Source of the DNA: Sphingomonas sp.
GTDB lineage: Bacteria > Pseudomonadota > Alphaproteobacteria > Sphingomonadales > Sphingomonadaceae
Assembly (NCBI RefSeq): GCF_017304635.1
Contig: NZ_JAFKMA010000006.1
Span: 80,739 to 144,738 of the forward strand
Direction: 5' to 3'
DNA length: 64,000 nucleotides
Shown: positions 18,586-27,511 of the stretch, piece after piece
How positions within the stretch are numbered: the first letter of the stretch is position 1
Layout of the letters: each line of letters opens with the position of its first letter
Notes under the pieces: generated by a model
Seen by the model: only the letters and a program-made list of their open reading frames with translations
Databases searched by the model: none
Told to the model about the DNA's origin: nothing
Position numbers and translations under genes: made by a program

Positions 18586-19524
18586 CTACCGCGCCGTATC
18601 GGCCTGCGCCGCCTGCGTCGCCTCGGCATGCGCGACTGCTTCCGCCTCGCCCGTGCCCATCGAGCGACCGCGGTAGAAGTCCTGGACGATCGCCCAGCCT
18701 TCCTCCGCCGTCTCGCAATAATGGAAGATGTCGAGGTCGCGCTGGCTGATGACGCCTTCGTCGACCAGCGCCTGGAAATCGACCACCCGGTCCCAGAACG
18801 CACGGCCGTAGAGCAGCACCGGGATCGGCTGGATCTTGCCCGTCTGGATCAGCGTCAGCAGCTCGAACAGTTCGTCGAACGTGCCGAACCCGCCCGGGAA
18901 CGCCGCCAGCGCGCGGGCGTGCAGCAGGAAGTGCATCTTCCTGAGCGCGAAATAGTGGAATTGCAGGCTCAGTCGCGGCGTGACGTACGGGTTGGGCGCC
19001 TGCTCATGGGGCAGCACGATGTTGAGCCCGATCGATTCCTCGCCGACATCGGCGGCGCCGCGATTGGCCGCTTCCATGATCGACGGGCCGCCGCCCGAAC
19101 ACACCACGAAGTGCCGCTTGCCGTCGCCATCGCGCGGAAACTGGCTGGCGATCCGGCCGAGTTCGCGCGCGACGTCGTAATATTTCGACTTGGCGACCAG
19201 GCTCTCGGCGATCCTGCGCGACGTGTCGTCGGTCGCCGCGTCCAGCACCGCCTGCGCCTTTTCCGGCGAGGGGATGCGCGCGGAGCCGTACATTACGAAG
19301 GTCGAGGCGATCCCCGCCTCGTCGATCACCAGTTCGGGCTTCAGCAATTCGAGCTGGAAGCGGACCGGACGCAGGTCCTCGCGCAACAGGAAGTCCATGT
19401 CCTGGAAGGCGAGGCGATAGGCCGGATTTTCGGTCTGGGGAGTGGAAATGCCGCCCTTGGCGCGTTCGGCTTCCTGCTTGGCACGCGGAAACACGCGCGA
19501 CGGTACTCGGGTCTCGTTCGTCAT
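18586..19524 (-). CDS. LOG family protein (Rossmann-fold phosphoribohydrolase-like)
   Basis: The 312-aa protein contains the LOG/TIGR00730 signatures GGGPSIMEAANRGA (about 144-158) and PGGFGTFDE (210-218), which bind the nucleotide substrate. LOG proteins cleave cytokinin nucleoside 5'-monophosphates or other nucleotides; in bacteria the true substrate is often unknown. It is longer than the 190-aa LOG type, with an N-terminal extension of about 65 residues containing FQDMDFLLREDLRPVRFQLE, as in the larger family members. Confidence 0.88.
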   Translation of the reverse strand: MTNETRVPSRVFPRAKQEAERAKGGISTPQTENPAYRLAFQDMDFLLREDLRPVRFQLELLKPELVIDEAGIASTFVMYGSARIPSPEKAQAVLDAATDDTSRRIAESLVAKSKYYDVARELGRIASQFPRDGDGKRHFVVCSGGGPSIMEAANRGAADVGEESIGLNIVLPHEQAPNPYVTPRLSLQFHYFALRKMHFLLHARALAAFPGGFGTFDELFELLTLIQTGKIQPIPVLLYGRAFWDRVVDFQALVDEGVISQRDLDIFHYCETAEEGWAIVQDFYRGRSMGTGEAEAVAHAEATQAAQADTAR

Positions 19525-19564
19525 CCGAGGGCGTTAGAGCAAAGTGATGACGGTTTGAAGAGCC

Positions 19565-20230
19565 CTACCGACAGAAGCCCTTGTGATCGTCCTCCAGATG
19601 CAAATGGTCGTGATGCGCCGCGTTGTAATCGGGGCTGAGCACCGTGCCGAACCGCTTACACGCCGAACCGTGGATGATCGTGAAGAAGCGGCGCGTGGCG
19701 TCGTCGGCGTCGTGCCAGTCCTGCCGCACCGAAATGCGGCGACCGTCCGCCAGCACGAATGCCGACACGTCGACCGCATTGGCGGTGGCGTGGCCCGACA
19801 GCCGCAGCGTCGCGGTGCCGACGGTGTTGCGGCACGCATAGCTGCCCATCGTCTCGACCCGGACCAGCCGGCTGCCCAGGATCTGATAGGCGGCGGGCGC
19901 GACCGCGTTGCGCATCCAGCCGATGAACTCCTCGGCCAGGCCGCAGCGCATCGCCGTCACCCCGCTGACCGGCACACCGATATCGATGAGCTGCACCGCG
20001 CCGATCACCTGACACCCGCCGCCGAAATCGCGATCGGGCAGCGGCGAGTAGCGGACCTCCTGCCGGCTGAGGTCGGCGAAGCACGCCTGGGTGTCGCGGC
20101 TGGTCGGCAGGTTCAGCGCGACCGGCGGCGATCCCATCGGCCGCGGCGGCGGCGCCTGGACGTGCCCCCCGCCCCCGCCGAATACGCAGCCGGCGAGCGA
20201 CAGACCGAACAAGGGCGCGAGCTTCCGCAT
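19565..20230 (-). CDS. Extensin-like lipoprotein (peptidase M15-like fold)
   Basis: The 221-aa product starts with a lipoprotein signal (LFGLSLAGC, lipobox Cys15), a Gly/Pro-rich linker, and then the extensin-like C-terminal domain: ACFADLSRQEVRYSPLPD, GCQVIGAVQLIDIGVPVSG, LSGHATANAVDVSAFVLADGRRI and HHDHLHLED. The SGHATANAVD and HDHLHLE blocks carry the His/Asp residues expected for a zinc-dependent LAS/M15 peptidase fold, which suggests action on cell-wall peptides. Activity of this family is not proven. Confidence 0.85.
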   Translation of the reverse strand: MRKLAPLFGLSLAGCVFGGGGGHVQAPPPRPMGSPPVALNLPTSRDTQACFADLSRQEVRYSPLPDRDFGGGCQVIGAVQLIDIGVPVSGVTAMRCGLAEEFIGWMRNAVAPAAYQILGSRLVRVETMGSYACRNTVGTATLRLSGHATANAVDVSAFVLADGRRISVRQDWHDADDATRRFFTIIHGSACKRFGTVLSPDYNAAHHDHLHLEDDHKGFCR

Positions 20231-20310
20231 CGCCCGCAGGTTGCCGCAAGCATGGTTAACCGAAAGTTACGGCGCACGACACGCGCTTGACGCATCGCAC
20301 AAAACCCTTA

Positions 20311-20366
20311 GAGCCGCCGACGGGCCACGCGGTCCCAACGCCGCGCGGGCTCTCTGCAAGGAGGGT
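20311..20366 (+). ncRNA. Possible serC leader RNA motif
   Basis: Just upstream of serC, GAGCC (20311-20315) can pair with GGCTC (20348-20352), enclosing a stem CCACGCGG/CCGCGCGG with one mismatch. A CTCTC stretch next to the AGGAGGG ribosome site could sequester it. A conserved serC leader structure is described in alphaproteobacteria; this fits its position and layout, but I could not run a covariance model. Confidence 0.5.
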
Positions 20367-20371
20367 CAGAC

Positions 20372-21529
20372 ATGACTGAGACGAACGTTACCGACGCCAT
20401 TGTTGCGTCCACTGCAAAGCCTGCCACCCGGCCGGCTCGCCCCCATTTCTCCAGCGGACCCTGCGCCAAGCCCCCGGGCTGGGACGCGGCCAGGCTCGCG
20501 ACCGACGTGCTCGGCCGCTCGCACCGGTCGAAACTCGGCAAGCAGCGCCTGCAATACGCCATCGATCTAATGCGCGAGATGCTGCAACTGCCCGACACCC
20601 ACCGTATCGGCATCGTCCCCGGCTCCGACACCGGCGCGTTCGAGATGGCGATGTGGACGATGCTCGGCGCGCGGCCCGTCACCACCCTCGCCTGGGAAAG
20701 CTTCGGCGAAGGCTGGGTGACCGACGCGGCCAAGCAACTCAAGATCGACCCGACCGTCATCCGCGCCGATTACGGCCACCTGCCGGACCTCGATCAGGTC
20801 GACTGGTCGAACGACGTCCTGTTCACCTGGAACGGCACCACCAGCGGCGTGCGCGTCCCCGACGGCGGCTGGATCGCCGACGACCGCGCAGGGCTGAGCT
20901 TCGCCGACGCGACCAGCGCGGTGTTCGCTTACGACCTGCCGTGGGACAAGATCGACGTCGCGACGTTCAGCTGGCAGAAGGTGCTGGGCGGCGAGGGCGG
21001 CCACGGCGTCATCGTCCTGGGCCCGCGCGCGGTCGAGCGGCTGGAAAGCTACACGCCGGCCTGGCCGCTGCCCAAGGTGTTCCGCCTGGTGTCGAAAGGC
21101 AAGCTGGCCGAGGGCGTATTCAAGGGCGAGACGATCAACACGCCGTCGATGCTCGCGGTCGAGGACGCGATCTTCGCGCTCGAATGGGCGAAGTCGCTGG
21201 GCGGGCTGCAAGGCCTGATTGCGCGGTCCGATGCCAATGCCGCGGCGCTCGACACAATCGTGAGCGAGCGCGACTGGCTCGGCCATCTCGCCCCCGACGA
21301 AGCGTCGCGGTCGAAGACCAGCGTCTGCCTGACCGTCGCCGGTGCGGATGAAGCGTTCATCAAGACCTTCGCCGGGCTCCTCGAGAAGGAGGGCGCCGCC
21401 TACGACGTCGCCGGCTATCGCGATGCTCCCGCGGGCCTGCGCATCTGGTGCGGCGCGACCATCGACACCGCCGATATCGCGGCGCTCGGCCCGTGGCTCG
21501 ACTGGGCCTACGCGACGGCGCGCTCCTGA
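20372..21529 (+). CDS. serC: Phosphoserine aminotransferase
   Basis: SerC converts 3-phosphohydroxypyruvate to phosphoserine with PLP. The 385-aa protein belongs to the alphaproteobacterial branch: HFSSGPCAKPPGW, IVPGSDTGAFEMAMWTMLGARPV, FTWNGTTSGVRVPD, and the PLP lysine Lys203 in ATFSWQKVLGGEGGHG. The ATG is supported by AGGAGGG seven bases upstream. It forms a pathway unit with serA, which follows after a palindromic repeat. Confidence 0.96.
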   Translation: MTETNVTDAIVASTAKPATRPARPHFSSGPCAKPPGWDAARLATDVLGRSHRSKLGKQRLQYAIDLMREMLQLPDTHRIGIVPGSDTGAFEMAMWTMLGARPVTTLAWESFGEGWVTDAAKQLKIDPTVIRADYGHLPDLDQVDWSNDVLFTWNGTTSGVRVPDGGWIADDRAGLSFADATSAVFAYDLPWDKIDVATFSWQKVLGGEGGHGVIVLGPRAVERLESYTPAWPLPKVFRLVSKGKLAEGVFKGETINTPSMLAVEDAIFALEWAKSLGGLQGLIARSDANAAALDTIVSERDWLGHLAPDEASRSKTSVCLTVAGADEAFIKTFAGLLEKEGAAYDVAGYRDAPAGLRIWCGATIDTADIAALGPWLDWAYATARS

Positions 21530-21530
21530 T

Positions 21531-21625
21531 TCGTCATTCCCGCGAAAGCGGGAACCCATCTCCCGCCGTCACCACCAGTTGAACCGTCAGAAGCTGGGTC
21601 CCCGCTTTCGCGGGGATGACGGTCA
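21531..21625. repeat. Paired palindrome of the CCCGCGAAAGCGGG type between serC and serA
   Basis: CGTCATTCCCGCGAAAGCGGGAA and GTCCCCGCTTTCGCGGGGATGACGG lie in inverted orientation. The same repeat, with the same GGGAACCCATCTCCCG inner part, occurs inside ligD at 33213-33323. It is transcribed within the serCA unit. Confidence 0.88.
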
Positions 21626-21642
21626 GAAGAAAGTCCAATCCA

Positions 21643-23220
21643 ATGCCCAAAGTCCTCATCAGCGACAAAATGGATCCCAAGGCCGCCCAGATCTTCCGCG
21701 AGCGCGGGGTCGAGGTGGACGAGATCACCGGCAAGACGCCCGACGAATTGAAGGCGATCATCGGCCAGTATGACGGCCTCGCCATCCGCAGCTCGACCAA
21801 GGTGACGAAGGACATTCTCGCCCACGCCTCCAACCTGAAGGTCGTCGGCCGCGCCGGCATCGGGGTCGACAATGTCGATATCCCCGCGGCCTCCGCGCAG
21901 GGCGTCGTCGTCATGAACACGCCGTTCGGCAACTCGATCACCACGGCCGAACACGCCATCGCCCTCATGTTCGCGCTCGCCCGGCAATTGCCGGAGGCCG
22001 ATGCCTCGACCCAGGCCGGCAAGTGGGAGAAGAACCGCTTCATGGGGGTCGAGCTGACCTCGAAGACGCTCGGGCTGATCGGCGCGGGCAATATCGGCTC
22101 GATCGTCGCGGACCGCGCGCTGGGCCTCAGGATGAAGGTGATCGCGTTCGACCCGTTCCTGTCGCCCGAACGCGCCGTCGAACTGGGCGTGGAGAAGGTC
22201 GACCTCGACGATCTGCTCGCGCGCGCCGACTTCATTACTTTGCACACGCCGCTGACCGACCAGACGCGCAACATCCTGAGCCGCGACAACCTGCTGCGGA
22301 CCAAGCCGGGGGTACGGATCATCAATTGCGCACGCGGCGGGCTGGTGGACGAGGCGGCGCTGAAGGAACTGCTCGATTCGGGGCATGTCGCAGGCGCCGC
22401 GCTCGACGTGTTCGTGACCGAGCCGGCCAAGGAATCGCCGCTGTTCGGCACGCCCAACTTCGTCTCGACCCCGCACCTCGGCGCCTCCACCAGCGAAGCG
22501 CAGGTCAACGTCGCGATCCAGGTCGCCGAGCAGATGGCCGACTATCTGGTCTCGGGTGGTGTCACCAACGCGCTCAACGTGCCGAGCCTGTCGGCCGAGG
22601 AAGCGCCGCGGCTGAAGCCGTACATGGCGCTGGCGGAAAAGCTCGGTAGCCTGGTCGGCCAGCTCACCACCGGCGCGATCGGCCGCATCTCGATCCACAG
22701 CGAGGGCGCCGCCGCCGAACTCAACCAGAAGCCGATCGTGGCCGCCGTGCTCGCCGGCTTCCTGCGCACGCAGACCGACACGGTGAACATGGTCAACGCG
22801 CCGCTCCTCGCCAAGGAGCGCGGGATCGAGGTGCGCGAGGTGCGGACAGAGCGCGAGGGCGATTACCACACGCTGCTGCGCGTGTCGGTGAAGACCGAGG
22901 CGGGCGAGCGGTCGGTCGCCGGCACGCTGTTCGGCGACGCCGCCCCGCGGCTGGTCGAACTGTTCGGGATCAAGGTCGAGGCCGATATGGCCGGCCACAT
23001 GCTCTACGTCGTCAACGAGGATGCGCCGGGCTTCATCGGCCGGCTCGGCACGCTGCTGGGAACGGAGGGCGTCAACATCGGGACGTTCCATCTGGGTCGG
23101 CGGAGCGCGGGCGGCGAAGCGGTGCTGCTGCTGTCGGTCGACGATGCGGTATCGCCGGAACTGATCGCCAAGGTGCGCGGCCTGGCCGGCGTGAAGACGG
23201 TGATGGGGCTGAGTTTTTAG
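21643..23220 (+). CDS. serA: D-3-phosphoglycerate dehydrogenase
   Basis: SerA oxidises 3-phosphoglycerate, the first step of serine synthesis. The 525-aa length marks the long type. Features are the NAD loop GLIGAGNIGSIVADRA, the catalytic Arg region INCARGGLVDEAAL, the His of STPHLGAST, the allosteric substrate-binding domain after residue 320, and a C-terminal ACT domain (HMLYVVNEDAPGFIGRLGTLLGTEGVNIGTFHLGR). The ATG at 21643 fits the conserved MPKVLISDKMD start. Confidence 0.97.
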   Translation: MPKVLISDKMDPKAAQIFRERGVEVDEITGKTPDELKAIIGQYDGLAIRSSTKVTKDILAHASNLKVVGRAGIGVDNVDIPAASAQGVVVMNTPFGNSITTAEHAIALMFALARQLPEADASTQAGKWEKNRFMGVELTSKTLGLIGAGNIGSIVADRALGLRMKVIAFDPFLSPERAVELGVEKVDLDDLLARADFITLHTPLTDQTRNILSRDNLLRTKPGVRIINCARGGLVDEAALKELLDSGHVAGAALDVFVTEPAKESPLFGTPNFVSTPHLGASTSEAQVNVAIQVAEQMADYLVSGGVTNALNVPSLSAEEAPRLKPYMALAEKLGSLVGQLTTGAIGRISIHSEGAAAELNQKPIVAAVLAGFLRTQTDTVNMVNAPLLAKERGIEVREVRTEREGDYHTLLRVSVKTEAGERSVAGTLFGDAAPRLVELFGIKVEADMAGHMLYVVNEDAPGFIGRLGTLLGTEGVNIGTFHLGRRSAGGEAVLLLSVDDAVSPELIAKVRGLAGVKTVMGLSF

Positions 23221-23249
23221 GGAGCAGGGAGCCGGGAGCAGGGAGCGGG
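23221..23249. repeat. GGGAGCA heptamer array, left of the four-helix-bundle gene
   Basis: Four imperfect repeats of GGGAGCA or GGGAGCC directly follow the serA stop codon. An inverted array of the related heptamer GGGAGTA stands at 23629-23657, on the other side of the small gene. Confidence 0.75.
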
Positions 23250-23250
23250 C

Positions 23251-23628
23251 ATGGCGCGGATCGAGAGCTTTCGTGACTTGATCGTATGGCAGCGCGCCAT
23301 GGCGATGGCCGAAGGCGTCTATCGGCTTACGAGCGAATATCCGCGCGACGAGCAATTCGGACTCGTTTCGCAAACGCGACGCGCGGCCGTGTCCGTCGCG
23401 GCCAATATCGCCGAAGGCCATGGTCGCGGGACGCGAGCGGCCTATGCCGGATTTCTCCGCATCGCGCGGGGCTCGCTTCGTGAGGTGGAGACCCATCTGT
23501 TGCTGGCGAGTCGGCTCGGCATGGGGAGCGGCGAACAAATCGACGGATTGTTGGTCGACGCCGGCGAAATCGGCCGTATGCTCCACACGCTGATCGCTCG
23601 CTTGCGCGAGCAACCGGCCCTGCCCTAA
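23251..23628 (+). CDS. Four-helix-bundle protein (S23/23S rRNA intervening-sequence protein family)
   Basis: The 125-aa protein matches the family pattern ESFRDLIVWQRAMAMAEGVYRLT, GLVSQTRRAAVSVAANIAEGHGR, FLRIARGSLREVETHLLLA and the closing helix. It is predicted all-helical and forms pentamers in known relatives (Avd-like). Relatives are found in 23S rRNA intervening sequences, but here the gene is inserted between serA and hisZ with heptamer arrays on both sides. The cellular role is unknown. Confidence 0.9.
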   Translation: MARIESFRDLIVWQRAMAMAEGVYRLTSEYPRDEQFGLVSQTRRAAVSVAANIAEGHGRGTRAAYAGFLRIARGSLREVETHLLLASRLGMGSGEQIDGLLVDAGEIGRMLHTLIARLREQPALP

Positions 23629-23657
23629 CTACTCCCTACTCCCTACTCCCTACTCCA
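23629..23657. repeat. TACTCCC heptamer array, right of the four-helix-bundle gene
   Basis: Four repeats of TACTCCC start right after the stop codon and end three bases before the hisZ ATG. On the other strand this is GGGAGTA, the inverse of the array at 23221-23249. hisZ therefore has no normal Shine-Dalgarno sequence in front of it. Confidence 0.8.
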
Positions 23658-23659
23658 CT

Positions 23660-24766
23660 ATGACTCACGCCCTCCTCCCGTCCGGTTTTCGCGATCGCTT
23701 GCCGCCCGATGCCGATGCCGCCGCGGCGGTCGAGGCGCGGGTGCTCGATGCGGCGCGGCTGCATGGGTACGAGCGCGTCGAGCCGCCGCTCGCAGAGTTC
23801 GAGGATGCGCTGGCGCACCGGCTGAAGGCAACGCGTGCGCAGGACGCGGTGCGCTTCGTCGATCCGATCAGCCAGCGCACGCTGGCGATCCGGCCCGACC
23901 TCACCGCGCAGGTCGCGCGGATCGCGGCGACGCGGATGGGGCATCATCCGCGCCCGGTGCGGCTGAGCTATGCCGGCCCCGTGCTGCGGCTGCGCGGGCC
24001 CGAACTGGCGCCCGCGCGCGAGCGGCGCCAGGCGGGGTGCGAGCTGATCGGGCTCGATACCATCGCAGCGGCGCGCGAGATCGTCGTCGTCGCGGTCGAG
24101 GCGCTGGAGGCGGCGGGCGTCGCCGGTATCTCGGTCGATTTCACGCTGCCCGATCTGCTCGGCGTGCTGGCGGCGGGGCCGCTGCCGCTGGACGCGGGAG
24201 CGGTCGAGACGCTGGCCGACCGGCTCGACGCGAAGGACGCCGGCGCGGTCGCGGCGATCGCGCCCAGCTATCTGCCGCTGATCGAGGCGGCGGGGCCGTT
24301 CGATGCCGCGCTTGAGCGGTTGCGCGCGCTCGACGGCGGCGGCGCGCTCGGCACGCGGCTCGACGGGCTGGCGGCGGTGGCGGACGCGGTGCGCGGGCGC
24401 GCGGCGCTGACGCTCGACCCGACCGAGCGGCACGGGTTCGAATACCAGACCTGGCTCGGCTTCTCGCTGTTCGCCGACGGCGCCCGCGGCGAGATCGGCC
24501 GCGGCGGCAGCTACACGATCGTCCACGAGGACGGCGCCGAGGAAGCCGCGATCGGCTTCTCGCTCTATATCGACGCGATCGTCGCCGCCGCCCCGACGGA
24601 ACAGGATCGCCGCCGCCTGTTCGTCCCGCTCGGCAGCGACCAGGCGCTGGCGGCGAAGTTGCGGAGCGACGGCTGGGTAACGGTGGCCGCGCTCGCACCC
24701 GGCGACACGCCCGAGGCGCAACTGTGCACGCATGTGCTGGTGGATGGCGGGGTTCGTGGCTGTTGA
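23660..24766 (+). CDS. hisZ: ATP phosphoribosyltransferase regulatory subunit
   Basis: HisZ is a histidyl-tRNA synthetase paralogue that activates the short HisG in histidine synthesis. The 368-aa protein keeps synthetase-like blocks: LLPSGFRDRLPPDADAAAAVEARVLDAARLHGYERVEPP, RPDLTAQVARIAATRM, RRQAGCELIG, and GFEYQTWLGFSLFADGARGEIGRGGSY in place of synthetase motif 3. The anticodon-binding domain is missing, as expected. The ATG at 23660 overlaps the end of the heptamer array, so translation initiation may be affected. Confidence 0.92.
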   Translation: MTHALLPSGFRDRLPPDADAAAAVEARVLDAARLHGYERVEPPLAEFEDALAHRLKATRAQDAVRFVDPISQRTLAIRPDLTAQVARIAATRMGHHPRPVRLSYAGPVLRLRGPELAPARERRQAGCELIGLDTIAAAREIVVVAVEALEAAGVAGISVDFTLPDLLGVLAAGPLPLDAGAVETLADRLDAKDAGAVAAIAPSYLPLIEAAGPFDAALERLRALDGGGALGTRLDGLAAVADAVRGRAALTLDPTERHGFEYQTWLGFSLFADGARGEIGRGGSYTIVHEDGAEEAAIGFSLYIDAIVAAAPTEQDRRRLFVPLGSDQALAAKLRSDGWVTVAALAPGDTPEAQLCTHVLVDGGVRGC

Positions 24767-24783
24767 AGGCGGCGTTTGGATAG

Positions 24784-25185
24784 TTAGCTGTCATTGGCCG
24801 GTGAGCGTTTGATCCAGTCCATGACGGTTTTAGTTGCGTCGTTGAGCATGGCGGCGAGCTTGTCGGTTGCCCCTTCCCACTCTCTTTCGAACTCTGTGTC
24901 ATCATCTGTGTCGATAGACCTGGCCGAAATAACGACATGGCCTTCGCACGGTGGATTGATGGAGATTTGAAAGTACTCGAATGGACGCAGACCTGAAGAA
25001 TACGCAAAGCGTGCTGACTTGCCAGCCCACTTGTCAAACAGCTTCTTGACGTTCGTCACCGCCCAGGTTTCGATCACTTCATCCACGCCGGAATGGGCTG
25101 TCATAAGGACAAACTGAGACGAGGACGCGACGTCTGCAAGTAGGTCAGTCAGCGAACTTTGGCTTCGGCTTTGCACATGTCCCAA
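24784..25185 (-). CDS. Hypothetical protein (possible frameshift partner of the upstream gene)
   Basis: The 133-aa product has no motif I recognise. It is soluble, with an acidic C-terminal helix (DTEFEREWEGATDKLAAMLNDATKTVMDWIKRS). Codon use is less GC-rich than in hisZ and purA on both sides, which suggests a transferred insert. Its 5' end overlaps the preceding small gene by 37 bases in another frame; the two may be one gene of about 190 codons broken by a frameshift. The start is uncertain. Confidence 0.5.
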   Translation of the reverse strand: MGHVQSRSQSSLTDLLADVASSSQFVLMTAHSGVDEVIETWAVTNVKKLFDKWAGKSARFAYSSGLRPFEYFQISINPPCEGHVVISARSIDTDDDTEFEREWEGATDKLAAMLNDATKTVMDWIKRSPANDS

Positions 25186-25334
25186 AACTCATCGTCGGTC
25201 AGCTTCCTGTCGCCAATGGCGACAAAAAGACCATTCTCCGCCAGCTTGCCGTCAAAAGGTATTTTGGTCTTTAGCCCTAAAGCGGTTTCGGAAGTGCCCC
25301 ATAGGCTACCCATATCGTTGATGAGTGAGAACAT
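25149..25334 (-). CDS. Small hypothetical protein
   Basis: The 61-aa product (MFSLINDMGSLWGTSETALG, ending DDEFWDMCKAEAKVR) has no recognisable domain. It lies with 24784-25185 in a lower-GC patch between hisZ and purA. Either an independent short gene or the N-terminal part of a frameshifted longer one. Confidence 0.45.
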   Translation of the reverse strand: MFSLINDMGSLWGTSETALGLKTKIPFDGKLAENGLFVAIGDRKLTDDEFWDMCKAEAKVR

Positions 25335-25519
25335 AGGTTGAGCATTGCGTGCTCACGTTGCGTACGCAAGCACATCGTTACTCACCATACTTCTCCCGCA
25401 TTGACACCCGCCACCCCTGCCCGCTACCGGCGCCCTCGCATTCCTGGCACCGCCCGCGCGCCGAGTCCCGTCGAAGGGGGCGTGGGTCGAACTCGGCGGG
25501 GACAGGTGCATATCCGGAC

Positions 25520-26821
<1,302 letters not shown>

Positions 26822-26836
26822 CCGACGAAAGGCTTA

Positions 26837-27104
26837 GGGTCTGTACTCAATCAGCCCAGGGTCGTGACGGAGCCGATTTCGGTGTCGGGCAAGAAGCAAG
26901 GAGGGAGCGATGCCGAAGCATCGTGACCGACGCGGCGACGCCGCCCGGCGCCGAAATCGGCGCGCCGCTGCGCGGTCGCCCGGAGCAGGCCACCGGACGG
27001 CGTCGCTTGCTTGCGCGTAGCTTCAGCTACGCGACGGCGCTGCGCTCCTTGCCGGCGACCTACTCCGGGCGATCACGATCCCTGGCATGGTCGAGTACAG
27101 GCCC
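26837..27104. mobile_element. MITE-like element with terminal inverted repeats and TA flanks
   Basis: The 268-bp stretch is bounded by GGGTCTGTACTCAATCA and, inverted, GGGCCTGTACTCGACCA, about 13 of 17 bases matching, with the dinucleotide TA on both outer sides (26835-26836 and 27105-27106). It holds only short interrupted frames and no transposase. The right flank supplies the TAG stop codon of the neighbouring gene. It looks like a small non-autonomous transposon or the shrunken remnant of an insertion sequence; I cannot name the family. Confidence 0.65.
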
Positions 27105-27415
27105 TAGTGCTTTTTCTTGGTCTTGCCCGAGACCGAGGTGCCGACCGTCGCGCCGTTGCTGTCGGTCGTGGCGGTGGTCGAGGTCGTGGCCGACGTGTCC
27201 GGGGTCATCGGCGTGGTCGCCGTCGTGCTGGTCGTCGCCGACGTGCTGGTGTCGGGCACGGACACCGGCGGGGTGGTTTGTGACGGCACGCTGACCGGCG
27301 GCGTGCTGACCGATGGAACGGTGGCGGGCGGCGTCGAGACCGACGGCACGGTCTGCGCCGCGGCGATGCCGCTGCTGCCGACGATCAACGCGCCGGCGAG
27401 GAACGCGAGTTTCAT
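27104..27415 (-). CDS. Secreted low-complexity Ser/Thr/Pro-rich protein
   Basis: The 103-aa product has a clear Sec signal peptide (MKLAFLAGALIVGSSGIAAAQ). The mature part consists of near-repeats of the type VPSVSTPP and VPSQTTPPVSVP, then TSATTSTTATT blocks, and a basic end KTKKKH. No known domain. Its TAG stop lies exactly at the junction with the TIR element, so the present C terminus may have been created by the insertion. Probably periplasmic or surface-exposed; function unknown. Confidence 0.65.
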   Translation of the reverse strand: MKLAFLAGALIVGSSGIAAAQTVPSVSTPPATVPSVSTPPVSVPSQTTPPVSVPDTSTSATTSTTATTPMTPDTSATTSTTATTDSNGATVGTSVSGKTKKKH

Positions 27416-27511
27416 GATGTTCTCCGATGATTGGGGAAACGTACAAACGCCCCATCGCGGCCGGATATCCGCAGCGCGTCCCCCGAATCGCCCGCTTTGC
27501 CGTAGCGGCGT

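Noticed and set aside
21508-23613. A 700-codon minus-strand frame opposite serA and the S23 gene
   Set aside because: Composition of an antisense shadow, and it runs across two well-supported genes and a repeat.
23221-23657. CRISPR-like array suggested by short repeats around 23.2 and 23.6 kb
   Set aside because: The repeats are head-to-tail heptamers without spacers; no cas gene is present in the window.
27011-27283. A 90-codon plus-strand frame spanning the end of the TIR element
   Set aside because: Arg-rich shadow translation opposite the secreted protein gene, without a ribosome site.
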